DNA from: Chitinophaga pollutisoli
GTDB lineage: Bacteria > Bacteroidota > Bacteroidia > Chitinophagales > Chitinophagaceae
Assembly (NCBI RefSeq): GCF_038396755.1
Contig: NZ_CP149822.1
Location: forward strand, 4,308,001-4,372,000
DNA: 64,000 nucleotides
Direction: 5' to 3'
Each line of letters opens with the position of its first letter. Positions within the stretch are counted from its first letter, which is position 1. The notes below the pieces were generated by a model. It did not search any database, was not told the DNA's origin, and was given only the letters and a program-made list of their open reading frames with translations. Positions 16,835 to 25,825 of the stretch are shown piece after piece. The translations under genes and the position numbers were made by a program.

Positions 16835-17424
16835 GCGGGTTTGAGGGCTTTGAGTACCAGCTGCAATGTTTGTTCCATCGCTGCTTCCGTTAGCTGGAAA
16901 GGCTTGTGGATAAAGGTTTTTTCCTGTGTATGGAATTTGATGAGCTGGTACAGGGGGGCAAACGCGACCGACCAGTACACTTCAAACGGCAGCTCAATCA
17001 GCTCTTTGCGCTCGATCGCGTTGCGCACGAATTTGCCCATCACTTCTTTAAATGCGGTATAAACCTCCACCGACACTTTGCTATAAAGATGGGAATACCG
17101 CATCTTTTCAATGAATTCCACGTCGAGCGGGTTGCGGGTGAAGTGGGCGGCGCGGTTGTGCCACTGTTTGCGCAGGCCTTCCTCGAAATGCATGTCGGGG
17201 TCGAAGTCCCGGAGGCTTTCTTCCAGCATGGTCTGCGTCACGCGCAATGTTACCTGGATGATGAGGTCTTCCCGGTCCTTGAAGTAGATGTACAAAGTGG
17301 CGGGCGATACTCCGGCCGCGCGGGCCAGTTTGTTCACTCCGAAGCCGTCCAGCCCCTCATTCACAATCATTTCGATCGCTTTTTTGTGCAGCAGGCATAT
17401 TTTATTCTCGTCCCTTGGGCGCAT
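16831..17424 (-). CDS. TetR/AcrR-family repressor
   Basis: 197 residues from the ATG at 17424. The TetR helix-turn-helix is unmistakable: KAIEMIVNEGLDGFGVNKLARAAGVSPATLYIYFKDREDL. The rest is a helical ligand-binding domain. An operator-like palindrome lies 17 bases upstream, so it should repress its own operon (regulator, HMA-like protein, MFS pump). A longer frame from 17535 would run through the operator and is rejected. Confidence 0.9.
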   Translation of the reverse strand: MRPRDENKICLLHKKAIEMIVNEGLDGFGVNKLARAAGVSPATLYIYFKDREDLIIQVTLRVTQTMLEESLRDFDPDMHFEEGLRKQWHNRAAHFTRNPLDVEFIEKMRYSHLYSKVSVEVYTAFKEVMGKFVRNAIERKELIELPFEVYWSVAFAPLYQLIKFHTQEKTFIHKPFQLTEAAMEQTLQLVLKALKPA

Positions 17425-17441
17425 GATGCTACAAAGATAAG

Positions 17442-17455
17442 TGAGCGATCGCTTA
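17442..17455. promoter_or_regulatory. Probable TetR operator
   Basis: TGAGCGATCGCTTA, a palindrome with core AGCGATCGCT perfect over 10 bp and one imperfect outer pair. It sits 17 bases upstream of the tetR start, the usual place for an autoregulatory operator. The rest of 17456-17723 shows no gene, only a short direct repeat AGTACAGATAC near 17565-17590. Confidence 0.65.
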
Positions 17456-17723
17456 TTTTTAAAATAATTTTGTGACTGGATGGGTTGGAGGGGGAAAATG
17501 GGAAGGGAGAAGATGGGATCATGAATGGCAGGCATGTCCTATATTGGCTTGGCAGGGATTAAGTACAGATACAGTACAGATACCGTTCTGTAACAGTACT
17601 AATGAAACTTTCGGTCTTGTCAGGCTTTAACCTGCAATAGGTTTACACATTTATTTAATAAGTCCTGGCAGCAGTTAACCGGTTGATGGCTCGTCACCTC
17701 CAGTCAAGCAAGCCCGCAAAAAA

Positions 17724-17760
17724 GGGTGACCGTAGCAGCTGATGCTGATTCCGGTCACCC
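17724..17760 (-). terminator. Intrinsic terminator, minus strand
   Basis: GGGTGACCG/CGGTCACCC perfect 9-bp stem followed on the minus strand by six T. It overlaps the stop of the gene remnant at 17755-17925 and is the main reason to believe a minus-strand gene once ended here. Confidence 0.7.
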
Positions 17761-17925
17761 AGGTGCTTTGGCGTTCCCCGTTTCCGTGGGCAGCGCGTAC
17801 AAGATGTTGCGGTCTACGCTCCGCACCGGCGTGCCGGCTGCAGCGCGGCAGAGCTGTTGCAGAACGTGGGCCAGGCCACCCCGGGAAGGGGCGCCAGCCG
17901 GTTCGCGGGCCGGATGGCCTGTTTG
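17755..17925 (-). pseudogene. 3' remnant of an unidentified gene
   Basis: On the minus strand a 56-codon frame without an ATG reads GLAHVLQQLCRAAAGTPV, then RNILYALPTETGNAKAPG and a stop inside the terminator hairpin. The upstream end is an in-frame stop, and no start exists. The protein-like composition plus the adjoining terminator suggest the tail of a lost gene. Family not recognised. Confidence 0.3.
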
Positions 17926-18088
17926 CTAAAATATTGAATGCGCATGCAATGTTCACATGCCTGCGATATGCATTCGACCAGCGGAAGGAGTTTGTCCGTA
18001 CGTCAGGGTCTTGGAAACTGGCAGACGTAAACGTTTAACCCAACCGTTTGGTGATTAAATAAAGGATAGATAATGAGAGAAGGAAGCG

Positions 18089-18436
18089 TCAGCAGGGCGG
18101 ATGGAAGATAGCGCCTGCGGCGGGAGAGGGGTAACGTTCCTGCACCCAGCCTGTAAAAGGCTTCGCTTCGTCGCGGGGAGCGGCGGTGCGTGGGCTTTCA
18201 GCCAGCAGCACAATGTCCTGCAGCTTCAGCGTAGTGGGAGCGGGTGTCATTTGTTCTTCCCCCGGCAAGGCGTTCCCGAAAACGGCGGCCATAATCTTCG
18301 CACAACCGCAATCCTGAGCAAAATCACGATGGTCGATCATGTAGGCTTTCACCACGCACTGCATATACCCGGTAACCCGGATACCGAAGTGAACGCTGGT
18401 AAGCGCCAACAGACATATGGCCATGAAGGAACGCAA
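18089..18436 (-). CDS. Hypothetical exported protein
   Basis: 115 residues. The N-terminus is a signal-like hydrophobic helix (MAICLLALTSVHFGIRVTG), followed by CVVKAYMIDHRDFAQDCGC and a Pro-rich tail. This resembles small Bacteroidota exported proteins found beside metal-uptake genes, but the family is not certain. Start: TTG at 18436 gives an Arg-containing n-region; ATG at 18424 is the alternative. It is divergent from the PepSY gene, perhaps sharing its regulation. Confidence 0.5.
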   Translation of the reverse strand: MRSFMAICLLALTSVHFGIRVTGYMQCVVKAYMIDHRDFAQDCGCAKIMAAVFGNALPGEEQMTPAPTTLKLQDIVLLAESPRTAAPRDEAKPFTGWVQERYPSPAAGAIFHPPC

Positions 18437-18516
18437 AGCATGTTAAATATAGTAAAAAAACGGGGATATGAAATGAAGTTTTCCCGATTGCGTAACTCAT
18501 TTTCCCGATTTGATCA

Positions 18517-18546
18517 TTGACCCCCGCCGGCCTGACGCATTTTTGC
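18517..18546 (+). promoter_or_regulatory. Possible promoter of the PepSY gene
   Basis: TTG at 18517 and CATTTTTGC at 18538, spaced 18 bases: one mismatch from the Bacteroidota pattern TTG-N19-21-TAnnTTTGC. The gene starts 18 bases further on. Confidence 0.4.
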
Positions 18547-18564
18547 AGAAGATTTAGGCTCCAT

Positions 18565-19752
18565 ATGAGAAAAATAGTAGGGAAGATTCATCTTTGGTTA
18601 GGTTTGGCCTCCGGGCTGGTAGTATTTATTATCAGCATCACCGGTTGCCTCCTTGCTTTTGAATGGGAGCTGCGCAGCCTGTTCGGCAAGCAATGGTTCC
18701 ACCTCCCTGCAGGTGCCAAAACAGCCCAATCCGCTCCGCTTCCCCCTTCCCAGCTCCGCGCCATCGCCGAAAAAGAAATGGGCAAATCGGCGCAGGGCGT
18801 TATTTATGGCGGCAAGGACTACAGTTCCGTGGTCCAGTTCTACGGCCGTGGCGACAATGCCTATTACCAGCAGGTTTTCATGAACCCCTATAACGGCCAG
18901 GTGCTCCGTACCTGGGACGCGAAGAGCGACTTCTTCCGCATCGTGCTCGAAGGGCACTTCAATCTCTGGCTGCCCCGCAAGATCGGCCAGCCCATCGTGG
19001 CATGGTCTACCCTCACATTCTTCGTGCTCCTGCTCTCGGGGCTCGTGCTCTGGTGGCCGCGCAACAAAGCCGCCCGCAAGCAGCGTTTCTCCGTGAAATG
19101 GGACGCAAAATGGAAACGCAAAAACTACGATCTCCATAATGTATTGGGCTTCTATGTCATGAGCATCGCCGTGATCCTCATCGTAACCGGCCTGGTGTAT
19201 GGCTTCAAATGGTGGGCCGACGGATTGTATTACGCCACCACGGGCGGTAAATCCCTCAAAGACGCGGTGTACCCCATCTCCGACACCACCCGACTCACCC
19301 CCGCCCATTCCCTGGAAGCCAATACCGATATCGCCTGGGCGCGCGTCATGAAAGCCAAACCCGCCGAAGCGGGGCTGTCGCTGTACTTCGCCACCGGCAA
19401 CAGCGCTCCCATCAGCGTCACCATCAACAACCGCCCCGGCACCTATTATAAAACGGAAAACTACCTTTTCGACCAGTATACCCTCCAACCCCTCGAAGCC
19501 ACCGGTCCTTTCGCCGGCAAGTACGAAGAAAAGTCCATGGGCGATAAATTCCGCCGCATGAACTACGACCTGCACGTAGGCGCCATCTGGGGACTTCCGG
19601 GAAAATTGCTCATGTTCTTCGCCAGCCTCGTTTGCGCCAGCCTGCCCATTACCGGCGTGTGCGTCTGGCTCGGCAGGAAAAAGAAAGCGAAAAAAGCGAA
19701 GAAAGCGATGCCCCGTCCGGCGCCCATCCAGCCACAACCGGCTTTATCTTAA
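18565..19752 (+). CDS. PepSY-associated TM protein (siderophore/iron reductase-like)
   Basis: 395 residues. The opening KIVGKIHLWLGLASGLVVFIISITG is the first membrane helix of PepSY-TM proteins, with conserved His and Trp; further helices lie near 145-170 (TFFVLLLSGLVLWWPRN), 195-220 (LHNVLGFYVMSIAVILIVTGLVYGF) and 345-375. Repeated H-x(n)-G patterns in the helices suggest heme binding. Members often sit beside TonB receptors and act as inner-membrane iron reductases. No receptor is adjacent here. The Lys-rich tail is cytosolic. Confidence 0.83.
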   Translation: MRKIVGKIHLWLGLASGLVVFIISITGCLLAFEWELRSLFGKQWFHLPAGAKTAQSAPLPPSQLRAIAEKEMGKSAQGVIYGGKDYSSVVQFYGRGDNAYYQQVFMNPYNGQVLRTWDAKSDFFRIVLEGHFNLWLPRKIGQPIVAWSTLTFFVLLLSGLVLWWPRNKAARKQRFSVKWDAKWKRKNYDLHNVLGFYVMSIAVILIVTGLVYGFKWWADGLYYATTGGKSLKDAVYPISDTTRLTPAHSLEANTDIAWARVMKAKPAEAGLSLYFATGNSAPISVTINNRPGTYYKTENYLFDQYTLQPLEATGPFAGKYEEKSMGDKFRRMNYDLHVGAIWGLPGKLLMFFASLVCASLPITGVCVWLGRKKKAKKAKKAMPRPAPIQPQPALS

Positions 19753-19795
19753 AGTCTACCCCTCTTCTGCCAATAAAATGCTGTAAGTTTAGCGA

Positions 19796-20290
19796 ATGAA
19801 AACAACAGCTGCCTACTGGCGCGAAACACTACAACTGACGCAACACATCGAAGGCGGCTCTTTCCGTGAAACATACCGTGCACCCCTGGCCATCCAGCCT
19901 GAAGGCTTCCCCGGCCCCAGGAACGCATCCACGGCCATCTATTTTTTACTGGAAGACGGCGATTTTTCCGCTTTCCATCGCATCGCATCCGACGAACTGT
20001 GGCATTTTTACGACGGCACGCCGCTGCATATTTATGAAATCCGGCCGGATGGCACCTTGCATGTGCACCTGCTGGGCCGCAACATCCACAACGGAGAACA
20101 ATTGCAGGTTTTAATTGCCGCCGGCAGCTGGTTCGCCTCCAGCGTGGAAGAAACAGGCGGCTTCTGCCTCGCCGGTTGCACCGTGGCGCCGGGGTTTGAT
20201 TTCGCCGACTTCGAACTGGCCGGAAGAGCCGACCTGGGCGCGCGTTTTCCGCAACATGCCCAACTCATTGCACTGCTAACACGTTCGTAA
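19796..20290 (+). CDS. Cupin, DUF985 family
   Basis: 164 residues. The DUF985 (Cupin_5) markers are present: HIEGGSFRETYRA, STAIYFLLEDGDFSAFHRIASDELWHFYDG, and later AAGSWFASSV with CLAGCTVAPGFDFADFEL. This is a small beta-barrel protein likely to bind a sugar or nucleotide-like ligand; the function is unknown. It follows the PepSY gene by 43 bases in the same direction. Confidence 0.86.
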   Translation: MKTTAAYWRETLQLTQHIEGGSFRETYRAPLAIQPEGFPGPRNASTAIYFLLEDGDFSAFHRIASDELWHFYDGTPLHIYEIRPDGTLHVHLLGRNIHNGEQLQVLIAAGSWFASSVEETGGFCLAGCTVAPGFDFADFELAGRADLGARFPQHAQLIALLTRS

Positions 20291-20369
20291 ATTTTAGCAA
20301 AGGATTTTTAATGGACAGGATGCGATTTCTTGTCCGGATTATCTATTTTTCAGGATTAATCCAAGAATT

Positions 20370-21788
20370 ATGAGCAGAAGAAATTTTCTCCGACAAACCG
20401 CTATACTTTCCTCCGCAGCCATTCTTCGTCCCGCACTTTCCTGGGCATCGGCAGACCCGTTCCCCGTGGTACGTGTAGCCGAAGCGCAGCGCAGGTTCCG
20501 CAGCAAAGCCGTGGAAGAAGCCATCGCAGCCGTGCAGAAAGGTGTGAAAGATCCTGAAATGGCCTGGCTGTTCAATAACTGTTTTCCGAATACCCTCGAT
20601 ACCACCGTGGAATACACCACCGTCAACGGCCGGCCCGATACTTATGTAATTACAGGTGACATTGACGCCATGTGGCTGCGCGACAGCACTGCCCAGGTGT
20701 CGCCATACCTGCAGCTGGTGGCCAAAGACAAAGATCTGCAGCACCTCATCGCAGGCGTGATCAACCACCAGGTAAAGTGTATTCACAAAGACCCCTACGC
20801 CAACGCGTTCTATAAAGACGAGAACAAACGCGGCGAATGGGCGACAGACATTACAGACATGAAGCCCGGCATCCACGAGCGTAAATGGGAAATCGACTCC
20901 CTTTGCTATCCCATCCGCCTCGCTTATCTCTATTGGAAAAAGACCGGCGACACATCGCCCTTCGATACCGCCTGGAAAGAATCGATCGCGCTGACCGTGA
21001 AAACCTTCAAGGAACAGCAGCGGAAGAACGGTCCCGGCCCCTACACCTTCCAGCGTACCACCTCCTGGGCAACCGACGGTGTTCCCCTGGCGGGATACGG
21101 CTACCCGGTGAAGCCTGTAGGCCTCATCTGCAGCACGTTCCGCCCCAGCGACGACGCTACTATCTTCCCCTACCTCGTTCCTTCCAACTTCTTTGCGGTG
21201 GTGAGCCTCCGCCAGGCCGCCGAGATCCTTACAGCGCAAAAGCTGGATGCTTCGCTGGCGGCCGAATGCCGCGAACTGGCAACGGAAGTGGAGAACGCGC
21301 TGAAGAAATACGCCATCACCACGCACCCGCAATTCGGTAAAGTGTACGCGTTCGAGGTGAATGGTTACGGAAGCTTCAACCTGATGGACGATGCCAACGT
21401 ACCCAGCCTGCTCGCTTTGCCTTACCTCGGTGCGGTAGCGCCCAACGATCCGGTGTATGTCAACACGCGGAAAATGATCCTTTCCTCCGAAAACCCCTTC
21501 CATTTCTCTGGGAAAGCGGGCAAAGGGATCGGCAGCCCGCACACCGGGATGGACCGTATCTGGCCTATCAGCGTAGTGATGCAAGGGCTGACGAGCAAGA
21601 GCGAAACCGAGATAAGAGAGTGCCTGCGCATCCTGAAGAGCTGCCATGCCGGCAAAGGGTTCATGCACGAATCTTTCCATAAAGACGATCCCGCGCAGTT
21701 CACGCGTTCCTGGTTCGCCTGGGCGAATACGATCTTCGGGGAATTCATCTGGAAAGTATTCACTGAACGGCCGCATTTACTGGCATAA
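20370..21788 (+). CDS. Glycoside hydrolase family 125 (exo-alpha-1,6-mannosidase)
   Basis: 472 residues. The first 29 look like a Tat-like export signal (MSRRNFLRQTAILSSAAI). GH125 signatures: NTLDTTVEY, GDIDAMWLRDSTAQVSPYL, KPGIHERKWEIDSLCYPIRLAY and, near the end, TGMDRIWPISVVMQGL. GH125 enzymes are inverting exo-alpha-1,6-mannosidases acting on mannan or N-glycan fragments. The Asp in GDIDAMWLRD and the Glu in HERKWEIDS are near the expected active site. There are no neighbouring susC/susD genes, so it is not part of a PUL here. Confidence 0.92.
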   Translation: MSRRNFLRQTAILSSAAILRPALSWASADPFPVVRVAEAQRRFRSKAVEEAIAAVQKGVKDPEMAWLFNNCFPNTLDTTVEYTTVNGRPDTYVITGDIDAMWLRDSTAQVSPYLQLVAKDKDLQHLIAGVINHQVKCIHKDPYANAFYKDENKRGEWATDITDMKPGIHERKWEIDSLCYPIRLAYLYWKKTGDTSPFDTAWKESIALTVKTFKEQQRKNGPGPYTFQRTTSWATDGVPLAGYGYPVKPVGLICSTFRPSDDATIFPYLVPSNFFAVVSLRQAAEILTAQKLDASLAAECRELATEVENALKKYAITTHPQFGKVYAFEVNGYGSFNLMDDANVPSLLALPYLGAVAPNDPVYVNTRKMILSSENPFHFSGKAGKGIGSPHTGMDRIWPISVVMQGLTSKSETEIRECLRILKSCHAGKGFMHESFHKDDPAQFTRSWFAWANTIFGEFIWKVFTERPHLLA

Positions 21789-21825
21789 TTGAGTTACATT
21801 TAATCATACACGCACCGACACCGCT

Positions 21826-22182
21826 ATGGAGCGCAAGCCTGATGCAAACGCATATTTTATTACACGTTGGCAATCCCAGATCAAAAAGGGATTGTTCGAA
21901 TACATCATTATGCTGCTGCTGCAGAAAAAGGAACGGTACGGTTATGAACTGATCAGCGAAATCAAAAAGCTGGCGGATATGGATATCGCCGAAGGTACCA
22001 TCTACCCGCTGTTGAGCAGGCTGAAGAAGGAAAAACTGGTGGAGTCGAGATGGGTGGAGATGGATGAAGGCGTTCCGCGCAAATACTACCAGCTCACCGA
22101 TCTCGGCAACGAATACCTCGAAACCATGTATCAGTATCTCGGCGAACTGATGCAGGCCATTACCGACCTGAAGCAAGTTTAA
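21826..22182 (+). CDS. PadR-family transcriptional regulator
   Basis: 118 residues with the PadR winged helix: LFEYIIMLLLQKKERYGYELISEI, then EGTIYPLLSRLKKEKLVESRW and RKYYQLTDLGNEYL. It ends 15 bases before glpK in the same direction, so it may control glycerol metabolism or simply share the transcript. Confidence 0.9.
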   Translation: MERKPDANAYFITRWQSQIKKGLFEYIIMLLLQKKERYGYELISEIKKLADMDIAEGTIYPLLSRLKKEKLVESRWVEMDEGVPRKYYQLTDLGNEYLETMYQYLGELMQAITDLKQV

Positions 22183-22197
22183 ATAAATTCCCGGCAG

Positions 22198-23688
22198 ATG
22201 AACGGCGACAAGAAATATATCCTCTCTCTCGATCTCGGCTCCAGCGCAGCGGGCGCCGTGCTTTTCTCCCGCGAGGGACAGGTGGTGAGGCATTTGCAGA
22301 AAGAATACGAAAAATACTATCCGCAACCGGGCTGGATCGAGGTGGATCCCAACGAGATCTGGTATACCATGCTTTCAGTAGTGGAAGAACTGATAGCCAC
22401 GGCGGGCATCCGCGCGGGTGAGATCGCCGGGATCGGCATCGCCAACCAGCGGGAAACCACCGTGATTTGGGACCGCGAGAAAGGCGAACCGGTATATAAC
22501 GCCATCGCCTGGCAAGACCGGCGGACGTCCAAGCTGGTAGATGAATTCCGTTACCAGGGGTTCTCCGGCCTGGTGCAGCGCAAAACCGGCCTCATCCTCG
22601 ACGCTTATTTCTCCGCCAGCAAGATTTCCTGGATCATCGATCATATCCCCGACGCACGGCTCCGCGCCGAACAGGGCAAGCTGGCCTTCGGTACCATCGA
22701 CGCCTGGCTGATCTGGAAGCTCACCGGCGGCAAAACGCACGTCACTGATCTGACCAACGCTTCGCGCACCATGCTCTTCAACATCCACACCCTGGAATGG
22801 GACGAGGAGCTGCTGCGGTTGTTCAATATCCCGCATCAACTATTACCCGCGATCTGCTCCAACAGCGAGATCATCGGGCATACGCAGAATGGTTTGCTGG
22901 ACGCCGTGATCCCCATCGCGGGTGTGGCGGGCGATCAGCAGGCCGCGCTGTTCGGGCAAATGTGCCTGGAGCCCGGTATGGTAAAGAATACTTACGGGAG
23001 CGGGTGTTTCGCATTGATGAACACCGGTTCCAAACCCGTCACTTCCGACAATCACCTGCTCACCACCATCGCGTGGAGGATAGGGGAGGAAACCACTTAC
23101 GCCCTGGAAGGCAGCGTGTTCGGCGGCAGCTCGGTCTTCCGATGGATCCGCGACGGCCTCGGCCTGATCGAATCCACGGCCGAGATAGAAGCCCTGGCGC
23201 AAACGGAGCCCGATAACGGCGGCGTGATGTTCGTGCCAGCGCTCTCCGGCCTGGGCACCCCGCACTGGGACCCTTACGCCCGCGGCATGATCATCGGCAT
23301 TACGCGCGGCACCTCTTCAGGCCACATCGCCCGCGCCGCCCTGGAAGGCGTGGCCCTCGGCATCGCCGATGCGCTCGACGCCATGGAGAAAGACAGCGGC
23401 AGGGCCATCCGGGAACTGCGGGTCGACGGTACCTCCGCCACTTACGACTTTTTCATGCAAATGCAGACCGATATCCTCCAGTACCCCGTCATGCGCCCGA
23501 AGGTGATGCCGGCCAGCGCTACCGGCGCCGCTTACCTCGCGGGGCTCGCCACCGGCTTCTGGACCCTGGAGGAAATCAGGGAGCAATACACCATTCAGCG
23601 CGTCTTCGCCCCCGAAGAACAACCCGGCCCCGCACTGCGGGAGCGCTGGCAAAAGGCCGTGGCCCGGGTGAAGAACTGGGACTTCTGA
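22198..23688 (+). CDS. glpK: Glycerol kinase
   Basis: 496 residues of the FGGY kinase family, the usual length. Seen: the ATP loop region YILSLDLGSSAAGAVLF, WIEVDPNEIW, GIANQRETTVIWDR, IAWQDRRTS, NTYGSGCFALMNTG, GSVFGGSSVFRWIRDGL and SGLGTPHWDPYARG. It phosphorylates glycerol to sn-glycerol-3-phosphate in the cytosol. Its partner dehydrogenase, glpD, follows 580 bases downstream on the same strand. Confidence 0.93.
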   Translation: MNGDKKYILSLDLGSSAAGAVLFSREGQVVRHLQKEYEKYYPQPGWIEVDPNEIWYTMLSVVEELIATAGIRAGEIAGIGIANQRETTVIWDREKGEPVYNAIAWQDRRTSKLVDEFRYQGFSGLVQRKTGLILDAYFSASKISWIIDHIPDARLRAEQGKLAFGTIDAWLIWKLTGGKTHVTDLTNASRTMLFNIHTLEWDEELLRLFNIPHQLLPAICSNSEIIGHTQNGLLDAVIPIAGVAGDQQAALFGQMCLEPGMVKNTYGSGCFALMNTGSKPVTSDNHLLTTIAWRIGEETTYALEGSVFGGSSVFRWIRDGLGLIESTAEIEALAQTEPDNGGVMFVPALSGLGTPHWDPYARGMIIGITRGTSSGHIARAALEGVALGIADALDAMEKDSGRAIRELRVDGTSATYDFFMQMQTDILQYPVMRPKVMPASATGAAYLAGLATGFWTLEEIREQYTIQRVFAPEEQPGPALRERWQKAVARVKNWDF

Positions 23689-23827
23689 TACTGCAACGGC
23701 CACTTCGCCGTTGCTCTTGCCGGGTAAACACAACTGGTCCGTACTGCCGCCCGTATCGCCTTGGCGGTCAGCCCGGACTTTCTGTTACTGGGCCTTTCCC
23801 GTTAGTCCGAATGCGCGCTGACAGGCA

Positions 23828-23922
23828 GGGATTCCTCTACCGGCAGGTCGCGTTTCCTATTGAAGCCTTGGCTGGAAGTGGAGCCATAAGCTGGGATTCC
23901 TCAACCGGCAGGTCGCATTTCC
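23828..23922. repeat. 30-bp direct repeat in the glpK-glpD gap
   Basis: GGGATTCCTCTACCGGCAGG and ten further bases at 23828-23857 recur at 23893-23922 with two mismatches, 65 bases apart. Around them (23689-24204) no gene is supported; a minus-strand frame across the pair has no family resemblance. It may be a dispersed intergenic repeat of the genome. Confidence 0.6.
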
Positions 23923-24204
23923 GAATAAGGCGTTTCGTCGATTCCACCTTTGCCAGGAAGCAAACCAGCAAGGTGGAATAACCTGTCAATAGGAAACTTA
24001 CAGTTGCATACCTATTACCGAATGAAATCCGGCCGGCGCCCCGCCGCCGGGCCAAGAGGGAGCAGACTTAACAATTGCATATCAACCGGCATGGGAACAA
24101 ATCCCACGGTGCCGCGTTTATAACATAAACCCCTGACATGCAAAGCTCAAACAATTTTTGATGGCAGAAATCCAACTTTCCCGGAAATAGCGGGTAAAAA
24201 CGAT

Positions 24205-24213
24205 TAATTTTGC
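24205..24213 (+). promoter_or_regulatory. Likely -7 element of the glpD promoter
   Basis: TAATTTTGC matches TAnnTTTGC. No clear TTG is found 19-21 bases upstream, so it may depend on an activator. glpD starts 55 bases downstream. Confidence 0.5.
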
Positions 24214-24268
24214 CAGTATCGGATTACGATGTATATTGTATAATAATGCCTTGAATTCAACAGCGAAA

Positions 24269-25816
24269 ATGAACCGTTTAGAACAACTGCAAAAAATCGG
24301 GGAAACCAGTGAGTGGGATGTGATTGTAATCGGTGGCGGCGCCACCGGCCTCGGCGCCGCACTTGAAGCCGTCACCCGCGGCTACAGGACCCTCCTGCTG
24401 GAACAGTCCGATTTTGCCAAATCCACGTCGAGCAAAGCAACCAAACTTCTCCACGGCGGCGTCCGTTACCTCGCCCAGGGCGATATAGCCCTTGTCCGCG
24501 AAGCCAGCATCGAAAGAGGGCTGTTATTGAAAAACGCACAACATCTTTCCCGGAACCTGTCTTTCGTCATCCCCGCCTATAGCTGGTGGGAAGGCATTTT
24601 CTACACCATCGGCCTCAAAATGTACGACTGGATGGCGGGAAGCCTCAGCCTCGGCAGATCACGGCACATCTCCCGCAAGAGAACACTGAACCTCCTCCCT
24701 GGTCTGAAGGAAGACCACCTCACCGCAGGTATCCTGTATCATGACGGGCAGTTCGACGATGCGCGCCTGGCTGTTAACCTTATGCAAACGATCTACGAAA
24801 AAGGCGGCGTAGCCCTCAACTATATGAAAGTCACCGGTCTCAGCAAAAATGGCAACGGTCAGCTGGGCCTCGTGAAAGCGAAAGACACGGAATCCGGCAA
24901 GGAATACCAATTTCACACCAAAGGCATTATCAATTGCACCGGCGTGTTTGTGGATGATATCCTCGAAATGGACGACCCCACCATCAAACGAAAGATCGTG
25001 GCCAGCCAGGGCGTCCACCTGGTGCTCGACCGCTCGTTCCTTCCCGGCGACAATGCCCTCATGATCCCGAAAACGTCCGACGGGCGCGTGCTCTTCGCCG
25101 TTCCCTGGCATAATAAAATAGTGGTGGGAACCACGGATAATCCCGTCAACGAAATCAGCCTCGACCCCGTGGCGATGGAAAAAGAGATCGGCTTCATCCT
25201 CGAAACTGCCGGTCAATACCTGGAGAAAACCCCGCAGCGCAGCGATGTGAAAAGCGTATGGGCGGGCCTCCGGCCGTTGGCCAAACCCGAAAAGAGCGAG
25301 AAAACGAAAGAGATCTCCCGGAACCACAAGATCATGGTGTCCGCATCCGGCCTGGTCACCATCCTCGGCGGTAAATGGACTACCTACCGCAAAATGGGCG
25401 AAGATGTGGTGGACAGGCTGGAAAAAGTGAAAGGTTGGGCCGCGACGGAATCTGTTACCCGGAAACTCCCTGTGCATGGAGCTTCCATCAAACTAGACGA
25501 AAACGATCCTTTATATTTCTATGGTTCAGACGCCCAGGCGGTGAAAAACCTCGATGGTGGCGGGAAAATGTTGAGTGAAGCGTTAGGGATCATCAGTACC
25601 CAGGTGCTCTGGGGCATCCGTTCCGAAATGGCGCAAACCGTGGAGGATATCCTGGCTCGTCGTACCCGCGCCCTTTTCCTCGATGCGGAAGAAGCGGTGC
25701 GTATCGCGCCGGAAGTGGCGAAAATAATGGCTGCCGAAACCGGCAAAAACGGGGAATGGGAAGCTCAGCAGATACGCGATTTCCAGGAACTGGCCAAAAC
25801 GTACCGGCTGAGCTGA
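24269..25816 (+). CDS. glpD: Glycerol-3-phosphate dehydrogenase (FAD)
   Basis: 515 residues from the ATG at 24269. The FAD-binding Rossmann motif VIVIGGGATGLGAALEA is near the start, then STSSKATKLLHGGVRYLAQGD, a substrate-site signature, and GLRPLAKPEK and GGKWTTYRKMGEDVVDR near the C-terminal domain. It oxidises glycerol-3-phosphate to dihydroxyacetone phosphate at the membrane and feeds electrons to menaquinone. With glpK it makes a complete glycerol entry route. A few extra codons upstream (from 24236) are less likely. Confidence 0.93.
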   Translation: MNRLEQLQKIGETSEWDVIVIGGGATGLGAALEAVTRGYRTLLLEQSDFAKSTSSKATKLLHGGVRYLAQGDIALVREASIERGLLLKNAQHLSRNLSFVIPAYSWWEGIFYTIGLKMYDWMAGSLSLGRSRHISRKRTLNLLPGLKEDHLTAGILYHDGQFDDARLAVNLMQTIYEKGGVALNYMKVTGLSKNGNGQLGLVKAKDTESGKEYQFHTKGIINCTGVFVDDILEMDDPTIKRKIVASQGVHLVLDRSFLPGDNALMIPKTSDGRVLFAVPWHNKIVVGTTDNPVNEISLDPVAMEKEIGFILETAGQYLEKTPQRSDVKSVWAGLRPLAKPEKSEKTKEISRNHKIMVSASGLVTILGGKWTTYRKMGEDVVDRLEKVKGWAATESVTRKLPVHGASIKLDENDPLYFYGSDAQAVKNLDGGGKMLSEALGIISTQVLWGIRSEMAQTVEDILARRTRALFLDAEEAVRIAPEVAKIMAAETGKNGEWEAQQIRDFQELAKTYRLS

Positions 25817-25825
25817 TCAAACGGA

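Noticed and set aside
20343..21776. 477-codon open frame antisense to the GH125 gene
   Set aside because: The sense strand has clear GH125 motifs; the antisense protein has none.
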